A stretch of 38,676 bases of DNA, taken from assembly GCF_000381905.1 (NCBI RefSeq), contig NZ_KB907288.1, positions 1 to 38,676 of the forward strand. Reading direction: 5' to 3'. The DNA comes from Paenibacillus fonticola DSM 21315. Lineage in GTDB: Bacteria; Bacillota; Bacilli; Paenibacillales; Paenibacillaceae. Numbering within the stretch: position 1 is the stretch's first letter; the number at the start of each line of letters is the position of its first letter. This document shows, piece after piece, positions 7,811-16,467 of this stretch. The translations under genes and the position numbers were made by a program. The notes beneath the pieces were generated by a model, which worked only from the letters and a program-made list of their open reading frames with translations, was not told the DNA's origin and did not search any database.

Positions 7811-8728
7811 TTATTCCGGGCTTGGAGTCCTCGGCGGCCGCTCCTTAATATAGATGGACAATTCCGCTAACGATTGCTGCACTAACTCCACCACACGCTC
7901 ATTGAAATATTCCAAAGAAATAAACCCTGTGTATTGCAATTCAAGCAGCTTATCCAAAATAGCCGCATGCCCGGCATCCCCCTGAAGCACCGATACCGCC
8001 TCACCCTTGCTCCAATCCTCATGATTCCAGTGATAATCCTTGAAATGCACGTGTGAAATAACGGGGTAAAAACGCTCGAGGATACCCAAGCGGTACGCCT
8101 GATCAAAATGATCCACGAATAAATTAAAGCCATCGTAAATCAATTCGAGCGGTGCGCCATTATTTGGGACTGTTTCATTTACGGTATGATCTTGATCAGC
8201 GTTCGCTGGAGTGGATGAAGACACTGTCATCAATTTCTGCAAACTGTCCTCCGTATCCGCAAGCGTATTGTTATGAATTTCGATGGCCAGGGCAACCTCC
8301 TGCTGTTTGCAGGCTTGAAGGGCCTCATATAAACCTTCCATTACAAGGTCCCATTGCTCGCTCGTTGCTTCCCTGGACGGGATATGTCCGGCAAAAGTAC
8401 GAATCCGCGGACATTGCAGCGCCTTAGCCCATTCAGCCGCCCGCTGAACAAGGGCAATATCCTCCTTGCACGCTTCCAGGCCCTTAGTAAAATAAGTGTA
8501 TTCACTGATGGCAGGTACGAATAGGCCACCGGCTGCAAGCAGCGCATGCAGCTCGCCCAGCGTCCCGCCCCGGTTCAAATAATCCTCGATATGGCCGCTC
8601 CAAATTTCTAATCCTTGCAGCTGCATACGCTGGGCTTCCGCAATGATCTCTTCAATAGGCAGCGTTTTCAATCCGGTCGTGCACATGCTGAATTGAATCG
8701 GCGCTGTAAAACTTCGATTAGTTGTCAA
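7811..8728 (-). CDS. Sugar phosphate isomerase/epimerase-like TIM barrel (AP endonuclease 2 fold)
   Basis: The 305-residue protein fits the xylose isomerase-like family. Metal ligand candidates are the E of AIEIHNNT, the D of IYDGFNLFVDHFD, the H of HVHFKDYHWNHEDWSKGE and the E of FISLEYFNE, the usual E-D-H-E set. Such enzymes isomerise or epimerise keto-sugars or inositol derivatives and commonly sit beside Gfo/Idh/MocA dehydrogenases, as here. The first barrel strand begins before the first ATG, so I chose TTG 8728, which overlaps the oxidoreductase gene by 11 bp and has GGAG upstream. A low-complexity insertion (SSSTPANADQDHTVNETVPNN, with one residue omitted here for brevity) breaks the family pattern around residue 190. 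Confidence 0.8.
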   Translation of the reverse strand: MTTNRSFTAPIQFSMCTTGLKTLPIEEIIAEAQRMQLQGLEIWSGHIEDYLNRGGTLGELHALLAAGGLFVPAISEYTYFTKGLEACKEDIALVQRAAEWAKALQCPRIRTFAGHIPSREATSEQWDLVMEGLYEALQACKQQEVALAIEIHNNTLADTEDSLQKLMTVSSSTPANADQDHTVNETVPNNGAPLELIYDGFNLFVDHFDQAYRLGILERFYPVISHVHFKDYHWNHEDWSKGEAVSVLQGDAGHAAILDKLLELQYTGFISLEYFNERVVELVQQSLAELSIYIKERPPRTPSPE

Positions 8729-9698
8729 CTTGCTGCTCCACTCCTGTCTCGCCTGACCGGTATACCGCTTCAAGTGCCGTAATTACCGATCTCGCATATT
8801 GGCCCGAGCTGTCGGGCTCTGTCTTGCTCTGAATCGCCTGCAGTAAATCTTTAAACTGCAGGACAAACGGATCGGAGGCCTCCCTTGGCTCAAGCTCCTC
8901 ATATTGCCCTTCGCGGCTGACCCAAACTCCCTTGGCTGAAATAAGCTTGATCATCCCCCTGGAGAAAATAAGCTCGGTCTCATCCTTCGCCACCCCGGTA
9001 TAGCCGGATTGCACAATGACTGCCGGCACGCCATTAGACGTTTCCAGAAAAATACACCCGCTGCCTTCTACATTGCCCCGTTCTCCTTCATATGACAATG
9101 CAGCTTTCACCTTTGTAATCCGGCTGTTCGTAAGCCATTGTATTTTGTCGATCGAATGGGCCCCTAAATTCATCAAAATCCCGCCGCCGGCTTTCTTTTT
9201 GTCGAGAAACCAGGCGGGACGGTTTTCATTAAAATAGTATAAATGCCGCGTATCATGGATCGCAATGAGTTTTCCCAGCTCCCCGCTCTCGATCAGTGCC
9301 TTGGCCTGCAAATTCGCTGGCAAATAATGCTGCGTATGGCCTACCATCAACTGGACTCCCGCCTTGCTGACCGCTTCCAGAATCGTATCGCATTCCGCCG
9401 TGCTTAGAGCCATAGGCTTCTCCAGCAGCAAATGGCATCCATGCCCAGCACACCATACTGCGCATTGTTCATGCAAATAATGGGGCAGCGCAATGATCGC
9501 AATGTCAGGCTTCTCCTTGACGATCATTTCCCGGTAATCCGCATAATACCTAATTCCGTATTGTTTACTTACCGTCCGGCCCGTGGATTCATCTATGTCC
9601 GCTACTGCAACAGCCTGAAGCTGTTCCATTTGTCTGATCGCGTCCAAATGATTCCGGGATATAATTCCCGCGCCGATCAGCGCAACCCGATACAGCAT
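8718..9698 (-). CDS. Gfo/Idh/MocA family NAD(P)-dependent oxidoreductase
   Basis: This 326-residue enzyme has an N-terminal Rossmann domain (VALIGAGIISRNHLDAI) and the family motif LLLEKPMALS near residue 95, followed by the beta-sheet substrate domain. The GGGILMNLGAHSIDKI segment carries the conserved histidine and aspartate of the active site. Members oxidise sugars, sugar acids or inositols. The start is ATG 9698 behind GAGGAGG; an upstream in-frame ATG would fall into the duplicated tail of the permease gene. It partners with the overlapping isomerase gene and probably carries out one redox step on the imported sugar or its breakdown product. Confidence 0.92.
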   Translation of the reverse strand: MLYRVALIGAGIISRNHLDAIRQMEQLQAVAVADIDESTGRTVSKQYGIRYYADYREMIVKEKPDIAIIALPHYLHEQCAVWCAGHGCHLLLEKPMALSTAECDTILEAVSKAGVQLMVGHTQHYLPANLQAKALIESGELGKLIAIHDTRHLYYFNENRPAWFLDKKKAGGGILMNLGAHSIDKIQWLTNSRITKVKAALSYEGERGNVEGSGCIFLETSNGVPAVIVQSGYTGVAKDETELIFSRGMIKLISAKGVWVSREGQYEELEPREASDPFVLQFKDLLQAIQSKTEPDSSGQYARSVITALEAVYRSGETGVEQQVDN

Positions 9699-9723
9699 CG
9701 GCTCTCCCTCCTCGCTATTAGGT

Positions 9724-9814
9724 GGCACAAATTGTTCTGTTTACTTTATCCCGGAAGAATTTGCGCCTTGGCACAAATTGTTCCGTTACTTTATCCCGGA
9801 GGAATTTGCGCCTT
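9724..9814. repeat. Direct duplication (46 and 45 bp) of a permease gene's 3' end
   Basis: Bases 9724-9769 and 9770-9814 are near-identical direct copies differing at a few positions. The second copy holds the last codons and stop of the permease gene (QGANSSGIK then TAA). The first repeats this tail with its stop just behind the gene. Each unit also carries imperfect inverted arms, GGCACAAATT and AATTTGCGCC. It looks like a fairly recent tandem duplication that leaves the protein intact. Confidence 0.93.
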
Positions 9815-10610
9815 GCACAAAGTATTTCTCCGCAAACAGGAACACGAAAAGAATAGGCACCAAGCTCATCAACGCGGCAGCCACCATATACTGCTCGTTT
9901 CCAGACCACTGCCCGGCCATGGACAAAATGCCGATCGGCAGCGTGAAATTTTCCTTCGAGGTCAGGAAGATTGCCGGGGACAATATTTCGTTCCATTTTG
10001 TCATAAATGTAAAGACGGCCAGTGTAGCGAAGGTCGGTTTGCACATCGGCAGGAAGATTTTCCAGTAAATTTGAAACGGATTGCATCCGTCCAGTTTGGC
10101 AGACTCTTCATAGTCTTTCGGAATGGCGAGAAATGCCTGACGCATCAGGAATATGCCAAACGGCTGTGCCAGCCATTCAATAATCCACAGCGGTGTCAGC
10201 GTATCCAGCATATGCATGTATTTAAAAATGACAAACTGCGGAATGATCAAAACTACGGGCGGAATCATCATCGTCCCGAGCACGATCATAAAGAGCGTAT
10301 TTTTTAACGGAAAACGAAGCCGCGCAAAGGCATAAGCGACCATGGAGCAGGAGATCAGCGCACCGCCGACGGAAAGCACCGTAACAATAGCACTGTTCAT
10401 CGTATATTGACCAAACGGCCCAAGCTTCCACACTTCCGAATAATTGCTCCATTGAATCGGATTCGGGAACCATTTTGGCGGAACGGCCGTGTATTGCGCG
10501 TACGTTTTCAGTGAGTTGAATAAAGTAGTCAGAAACGGCAAAATCATGACGAGTGAGCTTATAATAATGACGGCATAGCCTGCCGTTTTACGAACCCGGT
10601 TTAATTTCAT
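9786..10610 (-). CDS. Sugar ABC transporter permease, MalG/YtcP-like
   Basis: This 274-residue inner membrane protein has about six hydrophobic segments, starting at residue ~10. The EAA loop that contacts the ATPase reads YEESAKLDGCNPFQIYWKIF (around 185-204). It belongs to the CUT1 carbohydrate importer family and follows the other permease gene after 37 bp. ATG 10610 has GAGGAG ten bases upstream. No ATPase gene is in the window; CUT1 importers of Firmicutes commonly share an MsmX-type ATPase encoded elsewhere. The end of the gene has been duplicated (9724-9814). Confidence 0.95.
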   Translation of the reverse strand: MKLNRVRKTAGYAVIIISSLVMILPFLTTLFNSLKTYAQYTAVPPKWFPNPIQWSNYSEVWKLGPFGQYTMNSAIVTVLSVGGALISCSMVAYAFARLRFPLKNTLFMIVLGTMMIPPVVLIIPQFVIFKYMHMLDTLTPLWIIEWLAQPFGIFLMRQAFLAIPKDYEESAKLDGCNPFQIYWKIFLPMCKPTFATLAVFTFMTKWNEILSPAIFLTSKENFTLPIGILSMAGQWSGNEQYMVAAALMSLVPILFVFLFAEKYFVQGANSSGIK

Positions 10611-10647
10611 AGCAGAGGTTCTCCTCTCTTAATGCTGCAGCAACGAA

Positions 10648-11607
10648 TCATTCGTAATGCACCCACTTTTTCTGAAGCGTGACCTGTACTGCGGTAAGGA
10701 TAAACAGGATGACAAACAGTACCCAGGCTATTGCGGAAGCATATCCCATTCGCAGGAAAGAGAAGCCTTCCTGATACAAATAAATCATCAACACTAGGCT
10801 CGACTTGTTTGGTCCGCCCGCAGACGAAGCATCCAGCGCTCCCCCGGTCATTACATAGATTTGCTCAAATGCCTGGAATGTGGAAATAGTACTTAAAATA
10901 AGTACAAGGAAAGTCGTCCCCGAAATAAGCGGGACAGTAATGTGCATAAATTTGCGGAATGTCCCCGCCCCATCAATCTCTGCGGCCTCATACACATCAC
11001 TAGGCACATTCTGCAATCCAGCCAGGAAAATGACCATAATATACCCGATCCCTTTCCAGACCGCGATCATGACAAGCAGCGGGATGACCATGCGTTCATC
11101 CTGCAGCCATTTTTGCGGATCGAGGCCAACCTTTATCAGGAACGAGTTCGCCATGCCGAAGCGGGGGTTAAAGATCGCGTCAGATACATACAAAATGACC
11201 GTCCATGACGAAATGACCGGCACAAAATGCGCCAATCGAAAAAATTTTAGCGCCCGGAGCTTCTGATTCAGTGCCGTCGCCAGGATTAGAGCCAATATCG
11301 TCTGAAGCGGCACAAAGAGGACGGTGAAGTAAATGGTGTTCCACATCGCTTTCCAGAAAACCGCTTCCTGGAACAGCTTTTTGTAATTCGCTAAGCCCGC
11401 CCATTGTGGAGGATTCAAAATGTCATAATGAGAAAAACTGAAATACAAGGAAGCGAGCAGTGAACCAAGTACAAATACGAGAAAATGAACGATATATGGG
11501 GTTACCATGAGCAATCCCCATTTACTATCGCTATTGAAACGTCTCCTTTTATAGCGGGTTGATAACGGTTTGTTTCCCGCCCTTACGGTTTCCGTTTTTT
11601 CCATCAT
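10648..11607 (-). CDS. Sugar ABC transporter permease, MalF/UgpA-like
   Basis: This CUT1-type permease of about 319 residues has a charged N-terminus and six predicted membrane helices beginning with GLLMVTPYIVHFLVFVLGS. The EAA loop is YEAAEIDGAGTFRKFMHITV. It forms the membrane channel together with the neighbouring permease. The ATG pair at 11607/11604 is the most likely start, although only a weak site precedes it and a TTG at 11649 remains possible. It is separated from the binding-protein gene by 404 bases rich in hairpins, which may lower permease expression relative to the binding protein. Confidence 0.93.
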   Translation of the reverse strand: MMEKTETVRAGNKPLSTRYKRRRFNSDSKWGLLMVTPYIVHFLVFVLGSLLASLYFSFSHYDILNPPQWAGLANYKKLFQEAVFWKAMWNTIYFTVLFVPLQTILALILATALNQKLRALKFFRLAHFVPVISSWTVILYVSDAIFNPRFGMANSFLIKVGLDPQKWLQDERMVIPLLVMIAVWKGIGYIMVIFLAGLQNVPSDVYEAAEIDGAGTFRKFMHITVPLISGTTFLVLILSTISTFQAFEQIYVMTGGALDASSAGGPNKSSLVLMIYLYQEGFSFLRMGYASAIAWVLFVILFILTAVQVTLQKKWVHYE

Positions 11608-12011
11608 GGTTATCACACTTTCTGTTTGACGTTTGTAACTCGAGCGCAATTCCCCGAGCAGATCAACTTTCTATATAAGTTGAGCAATTGAAATGGATGT
11701 GGGGCAGTACGTAAAATGTTCCTACGATCCCTGTTGCTCCCAGATTTCTTGGATGGTATAGATTTATAAAAGGTAGAAATTCGCTCACAAAGGCGACCAC
11801 AAGCGTATACTCTCAAAGCAGCTTTCTTTCAGAAAGCTTTCCGTTTTCTTCGGAATCATTTTTCTCCCTTGCCTGTATCCTATTTTTTAGCTCAGCTTAT
11901 ATATACAACATGAGGACAGCGGAAACTTGAGGACTGGCACGATTCGTGCCAGTCCTGCCTCCGCGTATTGCCTCATCCCGGAAAACGAATTAGTTTGCGC
12001 CGAAGTTAAAG
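11608..12011 (-). other. Intergenic region with three stem-loops between binding protein and permease genes
   Basis: No gene is supported here. Perfect small hairpins occur at 11820-11838 (AGCTTTCT arms, three-base loop) and 11839-11855 (TTCCG arms), and a large one at 11930-11956. There is no clear second promoter. Such regions commonly stabilise the upstream binding-protein mRNA and reduce read-through. Confidence 0.6.
11930..11956 (-). terminator. Strong stem-loop behind the binding-protein gene (partial terminator or mRNA stabiliser)
   Basis: AGGACTGGCACG pairs perfectly with CGTGCCAGTCCT around a three-base loop, 12 bp of stem. It sits 55 bases behind the stop of the solute-binding protein. 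There is no run of T directly after it on the minus strand, so it is more likely an attenuating or RNA-protecting hairpin than a full terminator. Confidence 0.75.
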
Positions 12012-13337
12012 TTATTTCTTATAAAATTCATCCAGCACTTTCTGTACTTCCTCGTCGGCCAGCTTCATCGCCTGGTCTACAGCAATTTCCCCTTCAAAAG
12101 CCCGGTTGATGTTGTCATTGAACTTGCCGACCCATTCGCTCCATACCGCATTGACGTCGAGCGTTCCGGCAAACTCGAAGCTGTCCAGGAAAGCCTGCTT
12201 ATTGGCTGGTGTGCCGCTGAGGAACTGTTCGGAGTTGGCTACGGATTTCTTTACAGGCACAGCCTCACCAAGCGAAGCCCATTCTTTCTGTACTTCATCT
12301 TCCGTCGCCCAAAATTTGACCCATTCCCACGCGGCGTCAGCCACCGCGCCATCCACCTTCTTGTTGATCACCCAGGAGTTGGCGATCACTGGAGAGAAGC
12401 GCTTGCCTTCAGGTCCTTTCGGCAGCAAAGTTACATCATAATTAAGTTCTGCGGCATTCGCATCTATCGTACGTGCATAGATTCCGATTCTCATCGCGGC
12501 CGCTTTGCTTGGAAATGGAGCCATGTTGCTCTGGAAGCTCTTCAGGTCAGAAGGGGTCGGCAGCAGTTCGCGCTGCATGCCGTCAACGATCCAATCCAAA
12601 GCCGCTTTATTTTCTGGCGAGTCGATAATCGATTGAGTTAAACTTTCATCCAGCACTCCCCCGCCGTAAGATTTCAGCACGGTCATCCAGCCTTCCGTAA
12701 TACTGAAGAAAGTGAGTCCATACTGGCTGATTTTGTTTTTGTCGAATGCGGAGTCGTTTGCGTACTTCCCGTTGGAGTCTTTCGTCAGCTTCTCTGCAGC
12801 AGCCTTAAGATCATCCCAGGTCCAGTCTTCTGTTGGATAATCGACCTGCGCTTCGTCGAAAATGTCTTTGTTGTAATACAGCACGGCGATTTGGATCCCT
12901 TGCGGTACTCCCCAATATTTTCCGTCCGCATCTTTGTTAAAATCCAGTCCGTAATATTCATCCGATTTCAAATCACGCTGAATCCATTCCGTCAAATCTT
13001 TCAAGACGCCGCGCTCAGCATATTTGGGTACAAGCACTCCGTCTGAGAGCCATAAATCGGGAGCGCTTTCAGCAGCGATTTGCGTATCCAGTTTTTGGAA
13101 AAATTGATTATATGGAGATGATTCCGTTTTAACCTTAATGTTCGGGTGCTTTTCCTCGAATTTAGCAATCAGCTCTTGCATTTTTTCATCCGATTGGGCA
13201 GAGGAATAAAATCCGAGCTTCAGTTCCACATTCCCGCCGCCCTCTTTTTTGTTCGAAGAGCAGCCGGAAATGACAAGCGCAGAAACCAAGATCACAGCCA
13301 GCAGAAGTGCCCCCCATTTTTTGTTTTTACTTTTCAA
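12012..13337 (-). CDS. ABC transporter sugar-binding lipoprotein (family 1 extracellular solute-binding protein)
   Basis: This 441-residue lipoprotein has a signal peptide with lipobox VISGC, so C26 should be lipidated after cleavage and the protein anchored outside the membrane. A glycine/glutamate-rich linker follows, then a two-lobe binding fold (KLGFYSSAQSDEKMQELIAK, and YWGVPQGIQIAVLYYNKDIF around residue 140). It captures the oligosaccharide for the two permeases downstream. The start is TTG 13337 with AGGGGGT seven bases upstream. It opens the second transcription unit of the catabolic locus, with a promoter candidate and a cre site in the 130-base spacer. The natural ligand cannot be read from sequence. 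Confidence 0.95.
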   Translation of the reverse strand: MKSKNKKWGALLLAVILVSALVISGCSSNKKEGGGNVELKLGFYSSAQSDEKMQELIAKFEEKHPNIKVKTESSPYNQFFQKLDTQIAAESAPDLWLSDGVLVPKYAERGVLKDLTEWIQRDLKSDEYYGLDFNKDADGKYWGVPQGIQIAVLYYNKDIFDEAQVDYPTEDWTWDDLKAAAEKLTKDSNGKYANDSAFDKNKISQYGLTFFSITEGWMTVLKSYGGGVLDESLTQSIIDSPENKAALDWIVDGMQRELLPTPSDLKSFQSNMAPFPSKAAAMRIGIYARTIDANAAELNYDVTLLPKGPEGKRFSPVIANSWVINKKVDGAVADAAWEWVKFWATEDEVQKEWASLGEAVPVKKSVANSEQFLSGTPANKQAFLDSFEFAGTLDVNAVWSEWVGKFNDNINRAFEGEIAVDQAMKLADEEVQKVLDEFYKK

Positions 13338-13372
13338 GCTAAAACCCCCTAATGATTGGATTGTTCACCTAA

Positions 13373-13388
13373 TTAAAGCGCTTTCCAA
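13373..13388 (-). promoter_or_regulatory. cre-like site (CcpA) upstream of the importer operon
   Basis: On the minus strand the site reads GGAAAGCGCTTTAA, matching the WTGNAARCGYTTNNW type of catabolite responsive element at most positions, with the T replaced. It lies downstream of the candidate promoter and 36 bases before the binding-protein start, a road-block position for CcpA repression. Confidence 0.7.
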
Positions 13389-13418
13389 AATGTGTGTATG
13401 TTCTGTGAACTTACTTTT

Positions 13419-13448
13419 AAATTACTGTATCCCTTTATTAAAGGTCAA
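13419..13448 (-). promoter_or_regulatory. Candidate sigma-A promoter of the importer operon
   Basis: TTGACC (13443-13448) and TAATTT (13419-13424) are spaced by 18 bases on the minus strand, upstream of the cre site. The -10 element is weak. Read-through from the upstream lyase gene is also possible, as no terminator is seen between them. Confidence 0.45.
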
Positions 13449-13467
13449 TGTCCTTAAAAAGTCCTTA

Positions 13468-15519
13468 TTAAACTTTTACGATGTAACGTTTCACTTCATT
13501 CCCGGGTAATGCGCTTTTTTGAACAAAAAGCACTTCGCCGCTAAGATGCTGGTCTCCAAACATGTAGCCCCGCGGTCCTTGATGCGAAAAAACGATTTCC
13601 TCTGTGCTTTGTTCCCTTTGCACCGACACTGCCGTAGCCAAATGGGAAGGAACGGGAGCCCCGTAACTGTCCAGAACGGCAATTTCTTGAACTAGCGGAA
13701 GCTTCTGATTCGCCTCCTTGCTCGGATAGAGTACCGTTACAAATTTGGTAAAACCGCTTCCCTTCTGCACAAAAGCCGCCTTAACCGCTGGCTTCTTCTC
13801 GTTATAGTTGCGGGAAACCCAGCTGGTGCCGGTCTCCGTGCGGACAGACGTCAGCGGAATCAGGTGCAAGACCGGCCCTCCGGCAGCAGCAGCAGCAGCT
13901 TGTATCGCTCCGTTCTCCTGAACCGCCAATTCCAATCCTTCAGCAAAGTGAAAAGGAAGGGTATATTCATGCTCACCGTTCGAACGGCAAGTATCTACGA
14001 TGATCCAATAATCAGGCTTTACGAACAGCACCTGGCGCAGCACCTGGACAGGCTGTTCCAGCCTCCAGTAACCGTCATGACCGGCCTGCACGTAATCGAA
14101 GCCAGGGCCTGAATTCCAAAAGCGGTCAAGCGGTCCAGCAGCATCGGCCCATTTCCAGGAATCGACGTAGGTTGAAATCGTCCGTCCGTCCACCGACACA
14201 GTATTATGCTGAAGCGATTCCATGAAGTACTTTCGGTCTTCCGTTTCCATATACGTATATCGGCCGGGATCGGTAAGAAACTCCCTGCCATGAGCAAAGA
14301 GACTGACATGCAGTAAATCATCATGGCCATGGGCCCGGATCACATCCATATGACCGCCGTCAAAAACAAGGTACTGCGCCTTCGCGCTCCAGTCGCTCCG
14401 CATGAAGCAGTAGCCGCTATCTTTTAAATGAATTGAGGTAAAATCCGGGTCCGTGGCGGCTAATTGGTTAAACCGGTCATAACCTCTTTCGCCAAAAAAC
14501 CAAATTCCTTCATAATCCAGCCGCTCATAAGCCATTCGCTTCAAATCGCTCCGGCTAAACAGCACGGCTCCCCGGCACAGCACGTCGCGCATATCCGTCC
14601 CGTCGCTGTCGCCGAGCATCGGCTGATGTCCATCCGGCTGCACGAAGGCAAGTGAAGCGGTATACATCCGGTTCAGCGTATCACTCATCACATCGGGTAT
14701 ATCGATTCCATTAATTTGGCCCAGCCAAATTGATTCAAACAGGCAATGCAGCACTTCGTGATGATACATCGTGCACTGCTCATTTTGCAGGCCGTCACTG
14801 AACACTTGAATTTGGCACATATCCACAAGCCGCTCCAGCGCCGTATTCAGCCAAGCTGTGGACTCCTCCAGCTCCGGGAACATAAGAGCAAGCTGGAACA
14901 ATCCGTTGGTCTCCAGAAAACCCCAATTGCTCTGGCGATCGTGCGAAACATAAGCCAAATTTAAATACATGCCATGCCGTTTAACCGCTTCCTTAAAAAG
15001 CTCTTCTTCCGCGGTCCCCCAAAGTGAACAGCTGCGGACGCAATAATAGCCTTTCAGCCAGTGGGTAATGCGGATTCCGCTATCCAGCTTACGCCACGTA
15101 TCCTTGACATTGTAGGCACGATCGGCCGCCGACAGCACCTCTTCCTCTGTTAAGGGGTTTTGTCTCATCCAGTCCTTCAGCAGGCGAATATAGCCTTCCA
15201 CATACTTTTCTTTGCCCGTTAACCAGTAAGCTTGCCCCAGTTCCCCCATATATCTGGCGCGATTCAGCATGACCAGCCATTCCAGGTCGTCATTATGCCG
15301 GTAATACCAGTTGATGCCGTCCTGAAATACAACCTCTTCCTCACACCGCTCCATATCCCACCGATGGGTAAAAATAAACGTGTTCCGGCAGGCCAAATCC
15401 GCTCGGTGCACAACTTCATTTACCTCTTCCGGCCAATGTTTCCGGCAAGCGTCGACGATAAAGCGCCGGTCCTCTTCCTTCCAGTAAAAATGCCGGTTTT
15501 GCGCTGAAATCATACTCAT
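13468..15519 (-). CDS. Heparinase II/III-like polysaccharide lyase, apparently cytoplasmic
   Basis: The 683-residue protein has an N-terminal helical toroid (about 1-370, with WRKLDSGIRITHWLKGYY and SNWGFLETNGLFQLALMFPE) and a C-terminal beta-sandwich of the heparinase II/III type (from GHMDVIRAHGHDDLLHVSLF at ~400). The histidines and the asparagine of these stretches, together with nearby tyrosines, fit lyase active-site positions. Relatives in PL12/15/17/21 cut uronic-acid polysaccharides by beta-elimination and leave an unsaturated sugar. No signal peptide is present (it starts MSMISAQNRHFYW), so it probably trims imported oligosaccharides inside the cell. ATG 15519 overlaps the sdaAA stop (ATGA); ATG 15513 is an alternative with a better spaced AAGGA. 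Confidence 0.85.
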   Translation of the reverse strand: MSMISAQNRHFYWKEEDRRFIVDACRKHWPEEVNEVVHRADLACRNTFIFTHRWDMERCEEEVVFQDGINWYYRHNDDLEWLVMLNRARYMGELGQAYWLTGKEKYVEGYIRLLKDWMRQNPLTEEEVLSAADRAYNVKDTWRKLDSGIRITHWLKGYYCVRSCSLWGTAEEELFKEAVKRHGMYLNLAYVSHDRQSNWGFLETNGLFQLALMFPELEESTAWLNTALERLVDMCQIQVFSDGLQNEQCTMYHHEVLHCLFESIWLGQINGIDIPDVMSDTLNRMYTASLAFVQPDGHQPMLGDSDGTDMRDVLCRGAVLFSRSDLKRMAYERLDYEGIWFFGERGYDRFNQLAATDPDFTSIHLKDSGYCFMRSDWSAKAQYLVFDGGHMDVIRAHGHDDLLHVSLFAHGREFLTDPGRYTYMETEDRKYFMESLQHNTVSVDGRTISTYVDSWKWADAAGPLDRFWNSGPGFDYVQAGHDGYWRLEQPVQVLRQVLFVKPDYWIIVDTCRSNGEHEYTLPFHFAEGLELAVQENGAIQAAAAAAGGPVLHLIPLTSVRTETGTSWVSRNYNEKKPAVKAAFVQKGSGFTKFVTVLYPSKEANQKLPLVQEIAVLDSYGAPVPSHLATAVSVQREQSTEEIVFSHQGPRGYMFGDQHLSGEVLFVQKSALPGNEVKRYIVKV

Positions 15520-16436
15520 TCCTTAATCTCTCCTTTGTCCTGCAGTGGATGTTGCTCTGCAGTTGATCCGAACAAGCGCTGCCTGTGCCTTTCCCCTGTT
15601 GGCGTCGTCGCCAATCCGCCCAGCGCGGTCTCTTTGAGCGTTCCCGGCATCGCCTGGCCTACCCGGTACATGGCGAGGATCACTTCATCAGCCGGAACCA
15701 CACTCTCGACTTGCGCCAGCGCCAAGTCCGCGGCTACCATCGCATTGGCGGCCCCCATCGCATTGCGCATCACGCAAGGGACCTCAACGAGCCCTGCGAC
15801 CGGGTCGCAGACTAGGCCCAGCGTGTTCTTGAGCGCGATGGCTGCCGCATGGGCTGACTGCCTTGGCGTGCCGCCGGCCATCTCTACAATCGCTCCTGCA
15901 GCCATGGCCGAAGCTGAGCCTACTTCTGCCTGACAGCCGCCGGCCGCGCCAGAAATAAACGACCGGTTGGCGATGACATAGCCGATCGCCCCTGCGGTGA
16001 ACAAAAAACGTGTCATCGCATCCCGATCAGCCCCGAGTTCTTCCGCGAGTCCGAATAAGCAGCCGGGAATCACCCCGCTTGCTCCCGCGGTTGGCGTAGC
16101 GACAATCGTCCCCATGGCCGCATTGACTTCATTCGTAGCGATTGCGCGGCTGACGGAGCGCATCACTCGCAGGCCGGATACCGCTTGCCCCCGCTGCAAA
16201 TAGCTTTCCAGCTTGCGTGCATCACCGCCCGTCAAGCCGCTGCGCGATTTGACCTCCTCTGTCAAGCCGCGCTGTACGGCCTGCTCCATCGTTTCCAATT
16301 GAACACGCATCTTCGCTATAATTTGCTCCGGGGGAAGCTCGGCGGCCGCGCTTTCCTCCTCAATCATAATGTCGGACAGCGATTTGCCCTGCGTCTCTGC
16401 CAGCTGCACCAGCTCTTCAATCGTGCTGAAATTCAT
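15516..16436 (-). CDS. sdaAA: L-serine dehydratase, iron-sulfur-dependent, alpha subunit (or paralogue)
   Basis: The 306-residue protein carries the catalytic and 4Fe-4S domain of type 1 L-serine ammonia-lyase. Cysteines C168 (GGCQAEVG), C210 (GLVCDPVAG) and C221 (VPCVMRN) have spacings of 42 and 11 residues, as in structurally known members; C126 is also present. Classical activity turns L-serine into pyruvate and ammonia. Placed between a lyase gene and DapA-like genes, this copy may instead deaminate a 2-amino-3-hydroxy sugar acid (inference). ATG 16436 follows AGGAGG by nine bases. It follows the beta subunit gene after 31 bp and overlaps the lyase gene by 4 bp. Confidence 0.93.
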   Translation of the reverse strand: MNFSTIEELVQLAETQGKSLSDIMIEEESAAAELPPEQIIAKMRVQLETMEQAVQRGLTEEVKSRSGLTGGDARKLESYLQRGQAVSGLRVMRSVSRAIATNEVNAAMGTIVATPTAGASGVIPGCLFGLAEELGADRDAMTRFLFTAGAIGYVIANRSFISGAAGGCQAEVGSASAMAAGAIVEMAGGTPRQSAHAAAIALKNTLGLVCDPVAGLVEVPCVMRNAMGAANAMVAADLALAQVESVVPADEVILAMYRVGQAMPGTLKETALGGLATTPTGERHRQRLFGSTAEQHPLQDKGEIKE

Positions 16437-16467
16437 CCAAGTGAACCTCCTGTGTCTCGTATTCCTC

